This document shows positions 43,909 to 54,060 of a DNA stretch of 64,000 nt, one piece after another. Positions within the stretch are counted from its first letter, which is position 1, and every line of letters begins with the position of its first letter. This DNA comes from Nocardia harenae NBRC 108248. GTDB lineage: Bacteria > Actinomycetota > Actinomycetes > Mycobacteriales > Mycobacteriaceae. The stretch lies in assembly GCF_001612885.1 (NCBI RefSeq), contig NZ_BDBH01000004.1, forward strand, positions 806,001 through 870,000, in the 5' to 3' direction. The notes below the pieces were generated by a model. It saw only the letters and a program-made list of their open reading frames with translations, did no database searches and was not told where the DNA came from. A program made the translations under genes and the position numbers.

Positions 43909-45767
43909 ACGGCGTGTTCGGCACCGACCCGATGTGGCTGGTGCTGCTGAAAGCGGTGGGCGTCTTCGTCTTCGCCATCCTGATCCCGCTCATCGCGGTG
44001 CTGGCCGAGCGCAAGGTCGTGGCCCGCATGCAGATGCGGATCGGCCCGAACCGCACCGGCCCGTTCGGCATCCTGCAGAGCATCGCCGACGGCGCCAAGA
44101 TGGCGCTCAAAGAGGACATCATCCCGGCGGTGGTGGACAAGCCGATCTACATCATGGCCCCGATCATCTCGGTGATCCCCGCGTTCATGGCCTTCGCGGT
44201 GATCCCCTTCGGCCCCGAGGTCTCCATCTTCGGCCACACCACCGCGCTGCAGCTCACCGATATGCCGGTGGCGGTGCTCTACATCCTGGCTGTCACCTCG
44301 ATCGGGGTGTACGGGATCGTGCTCGCGGGCTGGTCGTCGGGGTCGACGTACCCGCTGCTCGGCGGGTTGCGCTCGACCGCGCAGGTGATCTCCTACGAGA
44401 TCGCCATGGCGCTCTGCTTCGCCACGGTGTTCCTGCTCTCCGGCACCATGGCGACCTCGGGGATCGTGGCCGCGCAGACCGGTACCTGGTACGTGTTCCT
44501 GCTGCTGCCCTCGTTCCTGATCTACTGCGTGGCCATGGTCGGCGAGACCAACCGGGCCCCGTTCGACCTGCCGGAGGCCGAGGGCGAGCTGGTCGGCGGC
44601 TTCCACACCGAGTACTCCTCGCTCAAGTTCGCCATGTTCATGCTGGCCGAGTACGTGAACATGGGCACCGTCTCGGCGCTGGCGACCACGCTGTTCCTCG
44701 GCGGCTGGCGGGCGCCGTGGCCGCTGAACATGTGGGCGGGCGCGAACTCCGGGTGGTGGCCGCTGCTCTGGTTCACGCTCAAGGTGTGGACGTTCCTGTT
44801 CGTCTTCGTCTGGCTGCGCGGCACGCTGCCCCGGCTGCGCTACGACCAGTTCATGAACCTGGGCTGGAAGCTGCTCATCCCCACCGCGCTGCTCTGGGTC
44901 ATGGTGGTGGCCACGGCCCTGGTACTCGGCAACGAGGGCTACCCGGTGCAGACGCCGATCCTGGTGCTGGTGGGGCTGGCGATAACCGCGGGCATGATCG
45001 CGCTGTTCCTGCGCGCTGGCCGGGCGCCGACGATCCAGCAGGAACCGGCCGAGACCGGGCCGCCGCCCGCGGAATCCGGCGGCAGGCACGGCGCGGTGTA
45101 CCTGGGGTTCCCGACCCCGCCGGTGCCCGCCGGGCTGACCCACACCGACGCCGCCACCGGCGGGCTGCTGGAGCCGCTGGCCGGGTTCGCGGTGACCGCG
45201 GCGACCATGTTCAAGAAACCGATCACCGAGTTCTATCCGGAGCAGAAGGTGCCGACGGCGCCGCGCTACCACGGGCGGCACCAGCTGAACCGGCACCCGG
45301 ACGGGCTGGAGAAGTGCGTGGGCTGCGAGCTCTGCGCGTGGGCCTGCCCGGCGGACGCGATCTTCGTCGAGGGCGCCGACAATACCGAGGGCGGGCGGTT
45401 CTCCCCCGGTGAGCGGTACGGGCGGGTGTACCAGATCAACTACCTGCGCTGCATCGGCTGCGGGCTGTGTGTGGAGGCCTGCCCGACCCGGGCGCTGACC
45501 ATGATCAACGACTACGAGCTGACCGACGACAACCGGGCCGCGCTCATCTACGAGAAGGACGCGCTGCTCGCCCCGCTCGAGCCGGGCATGGAGGCGCCGC
45601 CGCACGCCATGGTGCCCGGCACCGACGAGGGCGATTACTACCGCGCCGGCGTCACCGGCGACCTGCCCGACCCCGGCCCCGCCGCGCGGGCGGCGGCGAT
45701 CACCGCCCCAGAGCCGGTCACCGACCAAGCGCCGGTCGTTGCCACGAGCGCCGGAGGTGCCCGATGA
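43905..45767 (+). CDS. nuoHI: Fused NADH-quinone oxidoreductase subunits H and I
   Basis: One open frame of 620 residues joins two subunits that are normally separate. Residues 1 to about 405 are NuoH: eight hydrophobic helices, [26 protein letters not shown], and the quinone-site [17 protein letters not shown]. About residues 385-420 (Pro/Gly-rich, with FPTPPVPAG) resemble the usual NuoH tail. From about 422 ([17 protein letters not shown]) the sequence is NuoI, with both 4Fe-4S motifs [12 protein letters not shown] and [12 protein letters not shown]. No stop separates them, and there is no ATG at the junction; a GTG at residue 407 is the only near start and has a weak ribosome site. Confidence 0.85.
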   Translation: MNGVFGTDPMWLVLLKAVGVFVFAILIPLIAVLAERKVVARMQMRIGPNRTGPFGILQSIADGAKMALKEDIIPAVVDKPIYIMAPIISVIPAFMAFAVIPFGPEVSIFGHTTALQLTDMPVAVLYILAVTSIGVYGIVLAGWSSGSTYPLLGGLRSTAQVISYEIAMALCFATVFLLSGTMATSGIVAAQTGTWYVFLLLPSFLIYCVAMVGETNRAPFDLPEAEGELVGGFHTEYSSLKFAMFMLAEYVNMGTVSALATTLFLGGWRAPWPLNMWAGANSGWWPLLWFTLKVWTFLFVFVWLRGTLPRLRYDQFMNLGWKLLIPTALLWVMVVATALVLGNEGYPVQTPILVLVGLAITAGMIALFLRAGRAPTIQQEPAETGPPPAESGGRHGAVYLGFPTPPVPAGLTHTDAATGGLLEPLAGFAVTAATMFKKPITEFYPEQKVPTAPRYHGRHQLNRHPDGLEKCVGCELCAWACPADAIFVEGADNTEGGRFSPGERYGRVYQINYLRCIGCGLCVEACPTRALTMINDYELTDDNRAALIYEKDALLAPLEPGMEAPPHAMVPGTDEGDYYRAGVTGDLPDPGPAARAAAITAPEPVTDQAPVVATSAGGAR

Positions 45768-45860
45768 GAACCGATTTCGAGCCCGTCACGGCCCTGGGCC
45801 GGCCCGCGCGCGGCCTGCACGGCGGCCGTGCCACCGCCTGTCCCGGAGGTGCCCGATGAG
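45751..45860. repeat. Duplicated ribosome-site/start segment around the nuoI-nuoJ gap
   Basis: CCGGAGGTGCCCGATGAG occurs at 45751-45768 and again, base for base, at 45843-45860. Each copy holds a ribosome site and an ATG: the first starts a mini-ORF, the second starts nuoJ. The 92-nt offset suggests a local duplication or insertion that separated two once-adjacent genes. Confidence 0.75.
45764..45859 (+). CDS. Possible translational-relay mini-ORF between nuoI and nuoJ
   Basis: A 31-codon frame. Its ATG overlaps the nuoI TGA (ATGA), and its TGA overlaps the nuoJ ATG (ATGA). The frame lies between two identical 18-nt ribosome-site/start segments. The peptide is Gly/Arg/Ala-rich with one Cys and no known domain. 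It most likely arose when the start region was duplicated. Confidence 0.4.
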   Translation: MRTDFEPVTALGRPARGLHGGRATACPGGAR

Positions 45861-46641
45861 CGCGCTGTCGACCCTGGCAGCCGACCTCCCGTCCACCGGA
45901 ACCGGTGAGGCCGTGCAGTTCTGGATCCTGGCCCCGGTCGCGATCCTGGGCGCACTCGGCATGGTCTTCGCCCGTAAGGCGGTGCACTCGGCGCTCTGCC
46001 TGGCGGCGACCATGGTCACCCTGGCCATCTTCTACATCGCCCAGGACGCGCTGTTCCTCGGCGTGGTGCAGATCGTGGTCTACACCGGCGCGGTGATGAT
46101 GCTGTTCCTGTTCGTGCTCATGCTGGTCGGCGTGGACTCGGCGGAGTCGCTCACCGAGACGCTGCGCGGCCAGCGGGTGGCGGCGACGCTGGTCGGGCTC
46201 GGCTTCGGCGCGCTGTTCGTGGCGGGGCTCTCCCGCGGCGTCCGCGCGACCGAGATCACCTTCCCGGCCACCGGTTTCCCGGGCCGGGACGTGATCGCGG
46301 AGCTGGCCGAGCTGATCTTCCTGCGCTACGTGTGGGCCTTCGAGCTGACCGGCGCGCTGCTCATCACCGCCACCATCGGCGCCATGGTGCTGGCGCACCG
46401 CGAGCAGTTCGGCCCCCGGCTGAACCAGCGCGAGCTGGCCAGGCGCCGCTTCCACGGCGGCGGCGCCCGGCCGACCCCGCAGCCCACCCCCGGCGTGTAC
46501 GCCAGGCACAACGCCGTCGACGTCCCGGCCCGGCTGCCGGACGGCTCGTTCGCCGAGCAGTCGGTGAGCACGATCCTGCGGCAGCGCAAGGACAAGGCGC
46601 TCACCGACCCGACGGTGCTCGACGAGGAGGAAACCCGGTGA
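45856..46641 (+). CDS. nuoJ: NADH-quinone oxidoreductase subunit J
   Basis: A 261-residue membrane subunit with five hydrophobic helices in the first 175 residues. Conserved pieces are [11 protein letters not shown] and the pi-bulge helix [20 protein letters not shown], important for proton coupling. The C-terminal 85 residues are polar and variable. CCGGAGG precedes the ATG. Its stop overlaps the nuoK GTG by 4 nt. Confidence 0.95.
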   Translation: MSALSTLAADLPSTGTGEAVQFWILAPVAILGALGMVFARKAVHSALCLAATMVTLAIFYIAQDALFLGVVQIVVYTGAVMMLFLFVLMLVGVDSAESLTETLRGQRVAATLVGLGFGALFVAGLSRGVRATEITFPATGFPGRDVIAELAELIFLRYVWAFELTGALLITATIGAMVLAHREQFGPRLNQRELARRRFHGGGARPTPQPTPGVYARHNAVDVPARLPDGSFAEQSVSTILRQRKDKALTDPTVLDEEETR

Positions 46642-46937
46642 ATCCCGCGAACTACCTGTTCCTGTCGGCCCTGCTCTTCACCATCGGCGCCGCCGGAGTA
46701 CTGCTGCGGCGCAACGCCATCGTGGTCTTCATGTGCGTGGAGCTCATGCTGAACGCGGTGAACCTGGCGTTCGTGACCTTCGCCCGGCTGCACGCGAACC
46801 TGGAGGGCCAGGTCTTCGCCTTCTTCACCATGGTGGTGGCCGCGGCCGAGGTCGTGGTGGGGCTGGCGATCATCATGACCATCTTCCGCACCCGCCGCTC
46901 GACCTCGGTCGACGACGCCAGCCTGCTGCGGTTCTGA
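46638..46937 (+). CDS. nuoK: NADH-quinone oxidoreductase subunit K
   Basis: A 99-residue membrane subunit with three helices. The conserved glutamate in helix 2 ([15 protein letters not shown]) and the second in helix 3 ([13 protein letters not shown]) are part of the proton path. The GTG start overlaps the nuoJ stop, and nuoL begins one nt after its stop. Confidence 0.95.
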   Translation: MNPANYLFLSALLFTIGAAGVLLRRNAIVVFMCVELMLNAVNLAFVTFARLHANLEGQVFAFFTMVVAAAEVVVGLAIIMTIFRTRRSTSVDDASLLRF

Positions 46938-46938
46938 C

Positions 46939-48825
46939 ATGGATACCGTGACGCTCTGGCTGCTGCCCGCGCTGCCGCTGGCAGGCGCGGCCGTCCTGCT
47001 GCTGCTCGGCCGCCGCGCCGACCGCTGGGGGCACTGGCTCGGCTGCGCGACCGCGCTCGCCTCCTTCGCGCTGGCCGCGGTGGCGTTCTTCGCCATGCTC
47101 GGGCGAACCACCGCCGACCGCGCGATCGGCGCCGACCTGTACTCCTGGGTTCCGGTGGACGGGCTGCAGGTGGACCTGGCGCTGCGCCTCGACCAGCTCT
47201 CGATGTGCTTCGTGCTGCTGATCACCGGCGTCGGGTCGCTGATCCACGTCTACTCGACCGGCTACATGCAGGACGACCCCGGCCGCCGCCGCTTCTTCGG
47301 CTTCCTGAACCTGTTCCTCGGCGCCATGCTGCTGCTCGTGCTCGCGGACAACTTCCTGGTGCTCTACCTGGGCTGGGAGGGCGTCGGGCTGGCCTCGTAC
47401 CTGCTGATCGGCTTCTGGTTCCACAAGCCGTCGGCGGCGACCGCGGCCAAGAAGGCATTCGTGGTGAACCGGGTCGGCGACACCGGCCTGGCCATCGCCA
47501 TGATGATCATGTTCGCCACCTTCGGCTCGGTCGACTTCGGCACCGTCTTCGCCGGGGTGCCCGGCGCGAGCGAGGGCACGGTGCTGGCGCTGGGGCTGCT
47601 GCTCCTGCTGGCCGCCTGCGGCAAGTCGGCGCAGGTGCCGCTGCAGGCCTGGCTCGGCGACGCCATGGAGGGCCCGACCCCGGTCTCGGCACTCATCCAC
47701 GCCGCCACCATGGTCACCGCGGGCGTCTACCTGATCGCCCGCTGCCACGCCATCTACGACCTCTCGGCGGGCGCGCGCCTGGCGGTGGTGCTGGTCGGTG
47801 CGGTGACGCTGCTGTTCGGCGCGATCATCGGCTGCGCCAAGGACGACATCAAGAAGGCGCTCGCCGCCTCCACCATGAGCCAGATCGGCTACATGGTGCT
47901 GGCCGCCGGGCTCGGCCCGGCCGGCTACGCCTTCGCCATCCTGCACCTGCTCACGCACGGCTTCTTCAAGGCCGGGCTGTTCCTCGGCGCCGGCTCGGTC
48001 ATGCACGCCATGGACGACGAGACCGACATGCGCCGCTACGGCGCGCTGCGGGCGGCGCTGCCGATCACCTTCGCCACCTTCGGGCTCGGGTACCTGGCGA
48101 TCATCGGGGTGCCGCCGTTCGCCGGGTTCTTCTCCAAGGACAAGATCATCGAAGCGGCCTTCGCGGAGCCGGGCGCCGCCGGGATCGCGCTCGGCGCGGT
48201 CACGTTGCTCGGCGCCGGGCTGACCGCGTTCTACATGACCAGGGTCATGCTGCTCACCTTCTTCGGCGAGCGGCGCTGGGCGCAGGACGCGCACCCGCAC
48301 GAGGCCCCCGCCTCGATGACCGGCCCGATGATCGTGCTGGCGTTCGGCTCGGTCGGCGCGGGCGGGCTGCTGGTGCTCGGCTCCGGGTTGCAGACCTGGC
48401 TGGCCCCGGTGGTCGGCGAGGCGCACGGCGAGCACACGATCCCGGCCTGGGTGGTCACGGTGCTGGCGCTGGCCACGGTCGCGGTCGGCGTCGCGGTGGC
48501 GGTCCGGCTCTACGGGCGCCGCCCGGTGCCGCGCACCGCGCCCGAGCCCGCGTCGGCACTGACCACCGCCGCGCGCCGGGATCTCTACGGCGACGCGGTG
48601 AACGAGGCGGCCTTCATGCGGCCGGGGCAGCACCTGACCCGCTCGCTGGTCTTCGTCGACGCCCGCGGGATCGACGGCCTGGTGAACAGCACCGCGGCCG
48701 CGATCGGCGGGCTCTCGGCGCGGCTGCGGCGCGCGCAGACCGGTTTCGTGCGCTCCTACGCCCTTTCCATGTTCACCGGCGCGGCCTTGGTGGCCGCAGC
48801 CCTGCTGGCGGTGAGGATCTGGTGA
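46939..48825 (+). CDS. nuoL: NADH-quinone oxidoreductase subunit L
   Basis: A 628-residue antiporter-like proton-pumping subunit at the far end of the membrane arm. Key residues are the Glu in [18 protein letters not shown], the Lys in [34 protein letters not shown], and the lysine-bearing [11 protein letters not shown] and [15 protein letters not shown] helices. The C-terminal part contains the long amphipathic piston helix region. It starts right after nuoK and overlaps nuoM by 4 nt. Confidence 0.95.
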   Translation: MDTVTLWLLPALPLAGAAVLLLLGRRADRWGHWLGCATALASFALAAVAFFAMLGRTTADRAIGADLYSWVPVDGLQVDLALRLDQLSMCFVLLITGVGSLIHVYSTGYMQDDPGRRRFFGFLNLFLGAMLLLVLADNFLVLYLGWEGVGLASYLLIGFWFHKPSAATAAKKAFVVNRVGDTGLAIAMMIMFATFGSVDFGTVFAGVPGASEGTVLALGLLLLLAACGKSAQVPLQAWLGDAMEGPTPVSALIHAATMVTAGVYLIARCHAIYDLSAGARLAVVLVGAVTLLFGAIIGCAKDDIKKALAASTMSQIGYMVLAAGLGPAGYAFAILHLLTHGFFKAGLFLGAGSVMHAMDDETDMRRYGALRAALPITFATFGLGYLAIIGVPPFAGFFSKDKIIEAAFAEPGAAGIALGAVTLLGAGLTAFYMTRVMLLTFFGERRWAQDAHPHEAPASMTGPMIVLAFGSVGAGGLLVLGSGLQTWLAPVVGEAHGEHTIPAWVVTVLALATVAVGVAVAVRLYGRRPVPRTAPEPASALTTAARRDLYGDAVNEAAFMRPGQHLTRSLVFVDARGIDGLVNSTAAAIGGLSARLRRAQTGFVRSYALSMFTGAALVAAALLAVRIW

Positions 48826-50426
48826 GCGATTTCCCCTGGTTGACGATGCTGTGGCTGGTCCCGGCGGCGGGCGCGCTGCTGGCCGCGGTGGTGCCGGCCG
48901 CGCGCCCGGCCGCCGCGCGCTACGTCGCGCTCGGCGCGGCGCTGGTGACGCTGGCGGTGGCGATCGTGGTGGCGATCGGCTTCGAGCCGGGCGCTGACCG
49001 GTACCAGTTCGTCGAGGCGCACCAGTGGATCCCGGCCTTCGGCGCGGGCTACACCCTCGGCGTCGACGGCATCGCGCTGGTGCTGGTGCTGCTCACCGCC
49101 GCGCTCATGCCGCTGCTGCTGCTGGCGGGCTGGCACGACGACCGCACCGCCGGGGCCGGGCCGCGCGCCGCGCACACCTACGTGGCGCTCATGCTGGTGG
49201 TCGAGGCGATGGTGCTGCTCTCCTTCACCTCGCTGGACATCCTGCTGTTCTACGTGTTCTTCGAGGCCATGCTGATCCCGATGTACTTCCTCATCGGCGG
49301 TTTCGGCCCGCGCACCGGGGACGAGCAGGCCAGGCAGCAGCGCTCCCGGGCGGCGGTGAAGTTCCTGCTGTACAACCTGTTCGGCGGGCTGGTCATGCTG
49401 GCGGCGGTGATCGGGCTCTACGTGCTCACCGCGCGCGAGGGGCTCGGCCCGGACGGCGGCGGCACCTTCGACATGCGGATCGTGGCGGAGGCGGCGGCGA
49501 ACGGGCAGCTCGGCGCGGCGGCGCCGGTCCTGGACGCGCTGTTCCTCGGCTTCCTCTTCGCCTTCGCGGTGAAGGCGCCGCTGTGGCCGCTGCACACCTG
49601 GCTGCCCGGGGCGGCGGTGGCCGCGACCCCGGCGGGCGCGGTGCTCATGATGGCGGTGGTGGACAAGGTCGGCACCTTCGGCATGCTGCGCTACAGCCTG
49701 CCGCTCTTCCCGGACTCCGCCCGCTCCTACGCCCCGGTGATCGTCACCCTCGCGGTGATCGGCATCCTCTACGGCGCGCTGCTCGCGATCGGCCAGACCG
49801 ACGTCATGCGGCTCATCGCCTACACCTCGATCTCGCACTTCGGCTTCATCATCCTCGGCATCTTCGCCATGACCGGGCAGGGCCAGACCGGCGCCACGCT
49901 CTACATGGTGAACCACGGGATCTCCACCGCCGCGCTGTTCCTGGTGGCCGGGTTCCTGGTGTCGCGGCGCGGCAGCACGCTGATCGCCGACTACGGCGGG
50001 GTGCAGAAGGTGGCGCCGGTGCTGGCGGGCAGCTTCTTCGTGGCCGGGCTGGCCACGCTGTCGCTGCCGGGGCTGGCGCCGTTCGTGAGCGAGTTCCTGG
50101 TGCTGGTCGGCACCTTCACCCGCTACCAGGTGGCGGCGGTGGCGGCGGCGGGCGCGCTGGTGCTGGCCGCGATCTACATCCTGTGGCTCTACCAGCGGCT
50201 CATGACCGGTCCGGTGCGCGAGGAGAACGCGAAGCTCCCCGATCTGGTGCCGCGCGAGCTGCTGGTGGTGGCGCCGCTGCTGGCCGCGCTGCTGTTCCTC
50301 GGCGTCTATCCGAAACCGGTGCTGGAGGTGGTGGATCCCGCGGTCCGCCAGACGCTGACCTCGGTCGGCGTGCAGGACCCGGCGCCTGCCGTTCCGTCCG
50401 CGAATGCCGGGAAGGAACCGAAATGA
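48822..50426 (+). CDS. nuoM: NADH-quinone oxidoreductase subunit M
   Basis: A 534-residue antiporter-like proton-pumping subunit. The conserved Glu lies in [19 protein letters not shown], and the Lys in [29 protein letters not shown]. Later motifs [13 protein letters not shown] and [13 protein letters not shown] match the family. The start is GTG within the nuoL stop, and its own stop overlaps nuoN by 4 nt. Confidence 0.95.
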   Translation: MSDFPWLTMLWLVPAAGALLAAVVPAARPAAARYVALGAALVTLAVAIVVAIGFEPGADRYQFVEAHQWIPAFGAGYTLGVDGIALVLVLLTAALMPLLLLAGWHDDRTAGAGPRAAHTYVALMLVVEAMVLLSFTSLDILLFYVFFEAMLIPMYFLIGGFGPRTGDEQARQQRSRAAVKFLLYNLFGGLVMLAAVIGLYVLTAREGLGPDGGGTFDMRIVAEAAANGQLGAAAPVLDALFLGFLFAFAVKAPLWPLHTWLPGAAVAATPAGAVLMMAVVDKVGTFGMLRYSLPLFPDSARSYAPVIVTLAVIGILYGALLAIGQTDVMRLIAYTSISHFGFIILGIFAMTGQGQTGATLYMVNHGISTAALFLVAGFLVSRRGSTLIADYGGVQKVAPVLAGSFFVAGLATLSLPGLAPFVSEFLVLVGTFTRYQVAAVAAAGALVLAAIYILWLYQRLMTGPVREENAKLPDLVPRELLVVAPLLAALLFLGVYPKPVLEVVDPAVRQTLTSVGVQDPAPAVPSANAGKEPK

Positions 50427-52045
50427 GTTCTCCGACAGTTCTCCTCGCCGCCGCGCTGCCCGCGCCGAGTATCGAGTACGGGCTGCTCTCGCCCATGCTG
50501 CTGGTCTTCGCCGCCGGGGTGCTCGGGGTGCTGGTCGAGGCGTTCGCGCCGCGCCGCCTGCGCTACCCCCTGCACCTCGTGCTGGCGCTGCCCGCCCTCG
50601 TCGCGGCGTTCGTGGCGGTGCTGCTGCTGGCGGGCACCGAGGCGACGGCGGTCGCGGGCGCGGTCGCGGTGGACGGGGTGACGCTGTTCCTGCAGGGCGC
50701 CATCCTGGTGGTCGCGGTGCTCGGGGTGGTCTTCGCCGCCGAGCGCGGCTTCCCCGCCCCCGGCCGCGCCCGCTCCGGCCCGGGCACCTGGACCGCGGCC
50801 GCCGCCCAGCACGCCGCGCGCCGGGTGGACGCCTTCACCCCGCAGGCCGCCGCGGTGCCGGGCGGCGCCGACGAGGACGCGGCCGCGCGCGCCGGGATCG
50901 CCACCACCGAGGTGTTCCCGCTGCTGTTGCTCGCGGTGGGCGGGCTGCTGCTCTTCCCGGCCTCGAACGACCTGCTGACCATGTTCGTCGCGCTCGAGGT
51001 GCTCTCGCTGCCGCTGTACCTGCTGTGCGGGCTGGCCAGGTACCGGCGGCTGCTCTCGCAGGAGGCGGCGCTGAAATATTTCCTGCTGGGCGCCTTCTCG
51101 TCGGCGTTCTTCCTGTACGGGGTGGCGCTGCTCTACGGTGCGGCGGGCACGGTGCGGCTGAGCGGGATCGGGGACGCGCTGGCCGGGCAGTCCGGGGACG
51201 CGCTGCTGGCGCTGCTCGGGGTCGGCATGCTGGCGGTGGGGTTGCTGTTCAAGGTGGGCGCGGTGCCGTTCCAGGCGTGGGTGCCCGACGTGTACCAGGG
51301 CGCGCCGACGCCGGTGACGGCGTTCATGGCGGCGGCGACCAAGATCGCGGCGATCGGCGCGCTGGTGCGGGTGCTCGCGGTGGCGGTGCCCTCGCTGCGC
51401 GACGACTGGCGTCCGGTGCTGGCGGCGATCTGCATCGCGACCATGGTGCTCGGCGCGGTCATGGCGGTCACCCAGACCGACGTGAAGCGGATGCTGGCGT
51501 ATTCGTCGGTGGCGCATGCCGGTTTCCTGCTCACCGGCGTGGTCGCGGCCGACGACGCGGGCACCGCGGCGCTGCTGTTCTATCTGGCCGTCTACGGGCT
51601 CGGCACGCTCGCGGCCTTCGCCGCGGTGGCGCTGGTACGCGCTCCCGACGGCTCGGAGGCGACCGCGCTGGCCGACTGGGCCGGGCTCGGGCGGCGCAGC
51701 CCCTGGCTGGCCGGCGCCTTCGCGCTGCTCCTCCTCTCCTTCGCCGGGATCCCGCTGACCAGTGGTTTCGTCGCGAAGTTCGCGGTGTTCGGGGCGGCGG
51801 CCGGTGCGGATGCGGCGGTGCTGGTGATCATGGGCGTGCTGTGCAGCGCGGTGGCGGCGTTCTTCTACGTGCGGGTGATCGTCATGATGTTCTTCACCGA
51901 TCCGCCCGCGGCCGGGCCGAGCGTCATCGCCCCCGCGCCGACCACCGCCGTGGTGGCGGTCGGCTCGGCCGCCACGCTGCTGCTCGGAGTCTTCCCGCAG
52001 CCGCTGCTCGATCTCGCCGAGCGGGCGGCGGTCTTCGTGCGCTGA
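50423..52045 (+). CDS. nuoN: NADH-quinone oxidoreductase subunit N
   Basis: A 540-residue antiporter-like subunit, last of the operon. Conserved elements are FVALEVLSLPLYLLCGL with its Glu, ALKYFLLGAFSSAFFLYG, and the Lys in LLFKVGAVPFQAWVPDVYQGAPTPVTAFMA. A roughly 60-residue soluble insert with AARRVDAFTPQAA (residues about 110-160) separates early helices. GGAAGGAA precedes the ATG. A hairpin terminator lies about 90 nt after the stop. Confidence 0.95.
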   Translation: MSSPTVLLAAALPAPSIEYGLLSPMLLVFAAGVLGVLVEAFAPRRLRYPLHLVLALPALVAAFVAVLLLAGTEATAVAGAVAVDGVTLFLQGAILVVAVLGVVFAAERGFPAPGRARSGPGTWTAAAAQHAARRVDAFTPQAAAVPGGADEDAAARAGIATTEVFPLLLLAVGGLLLFPASNDLLTMFVALEVLSLPLYLLCGLARYRRLLSQEAALKYFLLGAFSSAFFLYGVALLYGAAGTVRLSGIGDALAGQSGDALLALLGVGMLAVGLLFKVGAVPFQAWVPDVYQGAPTPVTAFMAAATKIAAIGALVRVLAVAVPSLRDDWRPVLAAICIATMVLGAVMAVTQTDVKRMLAYSSVAHAGFLLTGVVAADDAGTAALLFYLAVYGLGTLAAFAAVALVRAPDGSEATALADWAGLGRRSPWLAGAFALLLLSFAGIPLTSGFVAKFAVFGAAAGADAAVLVIMGVLCSAVAAFFYVRVIVMMFFTDPPAAGPSVIAPAPTTAVVAVGSAATLLLGVFPQPLLDLAERAAVFVR

Positions 52046-52136
52046 GGAGCCGGCACGGCATCGGCGCCGACAGCAGATGCCGAAGTGCGCGAACCCCCCA
52101 ACGGGCATCGAGCACTCCCTCGTGCCGATCCGCAGT

Positions 52137-52164
52137 GCCCGCCCCGGTGTGCCCCGGGGCGGGC
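52137..52164. terminator. Bidirectional hairpin terminator after nuoN
   Basis: An 11-bp stem GCCCGCCCCGG, loop tgtgcc, and complementary arm. It lies between the end of the nuo operon and the end of the convergent binding-protein-like gene, 6 nt from the latter's stop. Confidence 0.75.
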
Positions 52165-52170
52165 CGATCC

Positions 52171-53784
52171 TCATCGGTAGGAGGCGGCGACCCCGTCGAT
52201 CATGCGCTCCAGCGTCTCCGAGGTCGGGGTGTCGATGACGTCGATCAGATCGGTGGCCACCGGCACCCGGTGCTGATTCGCGACCGCCGCGAATCCGCCG
52301 GTGCGGAAGCCGTGCTCGGCGGCGAGCCGCTGCAGGTCGGGGTCGGTGCTGAGCAGCTTGCCCACCTGGTCGCCCGCGCTGCCCAGCGGGATCACGGTGT
52401 GCTGGGAGAGCACGGTCGGCGAGGGGTAGGCCAGCACCATGCCGGGCTCGGTCTGCCCCGCCACCGCGGCCTCCACGAACTGCGATTCGTAGATCCACAC
52501 CATCGGCGCGGGACCCATACCGCCGGAGAGGTATTCACGGAACGGCCCCTCGCTGGTGCCCTCGGTGCGGCCCTGGCCGGCGAAGAGCCGGCCGAGCAGC
52601 GGCAGCACCCGGCGCTCGGCGTCCGCGCCGGAGACGACGGCGTTGTCGTTGGCGACGAAACCGGCGACGGCCAGGTACATGGCTGCCGAGTTCGAGGTGC
52701 GCGGGTCGGTGGTGGAGACGAGCACGTTCTTGCGCACCGGGTACGTGGTGTTGCCGGGGATGCGCTCCCATTCGACATTGTCGCGCACGAGTTGCAGGTA
52801 GCGGGCGATTTCGAGGGTCGGCACCGGGCCGGGGCGGATCACCCCGGCCGCGGTGAGCGCCTCCACGATGGGGCCGAAGGTGGCGATGGCCATGGGTGAG
52901 GAGAACGGGGTGTACTTGGTGCCGACGTTGCGCTCGCGCTGGATCCGGTCGGCGGCGGTCGCGCTGGAGGGGAAGACGAATTCGTAGCCGTCCAGGTCGA
53001 GGGTGGCGATCTGGCGCGAACCGGCGGGCTCGACCTGCACGGTCAAGTTGTGGCGGGCGAAGACCTCGGCGACGCGGGGGTCGGCGAAGAAGTCCGCCTT
53101 CTCCGAGCCGACGAGGCCGCGGACGGTGACCGGGGCGGCGGCGGCGACCGGGGCCGGTTCGTCGCCGCCGCCGGTGACGGTGACGCCGAGGACCGCGGTG
53201 AGGACCAGGACCAGCCCCACGACCAGGGGGACCACCGGGCGTTCGATGACCCACTTGCGGGCGACGCCGAAGAAGCTGACGTGGTCGTCGGCGTGGTCGG
53301 CCGGGGGGATGGTGATGTAGGGAATGTCGGGGGCGGCGTGGCGCGGGCCGGTGCGGGGCCGGGTGTTGCCGTTCGCCGGGGTGGTGGTGATTTCTTCGGT
53401 CGGCTCCTGAGCGTCGGAGTCCGGGGTTGCCGGTGCGACGGTCGCCGGCGATTCGGAATCCGCGGGAGCCGACCCCGTGGCGCCCGGCTGGGGCACGTCG
53501 GCTTCCCGATCTCCCGGCCCCTCCTCCTTCCGGACCGACACCGGCTCGGCATCCGCACTCACCCGCTCGGCCGGAACCGCACCGAGCTCACGCCGCGCGA
53601 CGCGCTCCACGAGAATCGGGACGAACTCGCGCACGGGGTGCCCGGCGAATCGTTCGCGCACCGAGCGCACGGTCCGATCGATCCGATCGGCGGGGTGCGT
53701 TTCCGCGAAGTTCTCCACCAGCGTGTCCCGCACCCGTTGGATGGCCTGTTCCTCGCGGTTTCTGCCGTCCGCCTCGTCACCCAC
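52171..53784 (-). CDS. Membrane-anchored periplasmic-binding-like protein with N-terminal helical domain
   Basis: A 537-residue protein with an unusual layout. Residues 1-65 form a predicted three-helix bundle (AIQRVRDTLVENFAE, then ADRIDRTVRSVRERFAGHPVREFVP). A Pro/Asp/Thr-rich linker follows to about 160. One transmembrane helix lies near 180-200 (VVPLVVGLVLVLTAVLGVTV). Beyond it is an extracytoplasmic domain like substrate-binding proteins (VRGLVGSEKADFF, then LDLDGYEFVFPSSATAADRI, ending SETLERMIDGVAASYR). The ligand is unknown. Two adjacent GTG codons follow GAGGAG; the second is chosen for spacing. The 276 nt upstream contain nothing clear. Confidence 0.6.
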   Translation of the reverse strand: MGDEADGRNREEQAIQRVRDTLVENFAETHPADRIDRTVRSVRERFAGHPVREFVPILVERVARRELGAVPAERVSADAEPVSVRKEEGPGDREADVPQPGATGSAPADSESPATVAPATPDSDAQEPTEEITTTPANGNTRPRTGPRHAAPDIPYITIPPADHADDHVSFFGVARKWVIERPVVPLVVGLVLVLTAVLGVTVTGGGDEPAPVAAAAPVTVRGLVGSEKADFFADPRVAEVFARHNLTVQVEPAGSRQIATLDLDGYEFVFPSSATAADRIQRERNVGTKYTPFSSPMAIATFGPIVEALTAAGVIRPGPVPTLEIARYLQLVRDNVEWERIPGNTTYPVRKNVLVSTTDPRTSNSAAMYLAVAGFVANDNAVVSGADAERRVLPLLGRLFAGQGRTEGTSEGPFREYLSGGMGPAPMVWIYESQFVEAAVAGQTEPGMVLAYPSPTVLSQHTVIPLGSAGDQVGKLLSTDPDLQRLAAEHGFRTGGFAAVANQHRVPVATDLIDVIDTPTSETLERMIDGVAASYR

Positions 53785-54060
53785 CACAGTCTCCTCACCT
53801 CGCCCGAATTCGCCCGCGCGAGGCCGCCCCCGCCGCCGCGCCGCGGGAACCCTACTACCGGCAGGTGTCCGCGGCATGCGTGGTCCGGTGGTCGAACATG
53901 TTGCGGGCAAGCCTGTTTCACAGCGCCCGCCACTGCGGAAAGCGCTGGTCCGCACCGGAACCCGGGCGGGGGCGACCGCGCGGCGAACGAGCCGCGCGCA
54001 CCGAAGATTTCACCTGCCCTCCGCCCGGCCGACGGACGGCGTTCGAGCCGCGTTACCCGC

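Noticed and set aside
40986..45728. A 1580-codon open frame on the minus strand opposite nuoF-nuoHI
   Set aside because: It is a compositional shadow (Arg/Gly/Ala/Val-rich). The opposite strand encodes well-conserved complex I subunits throughout.
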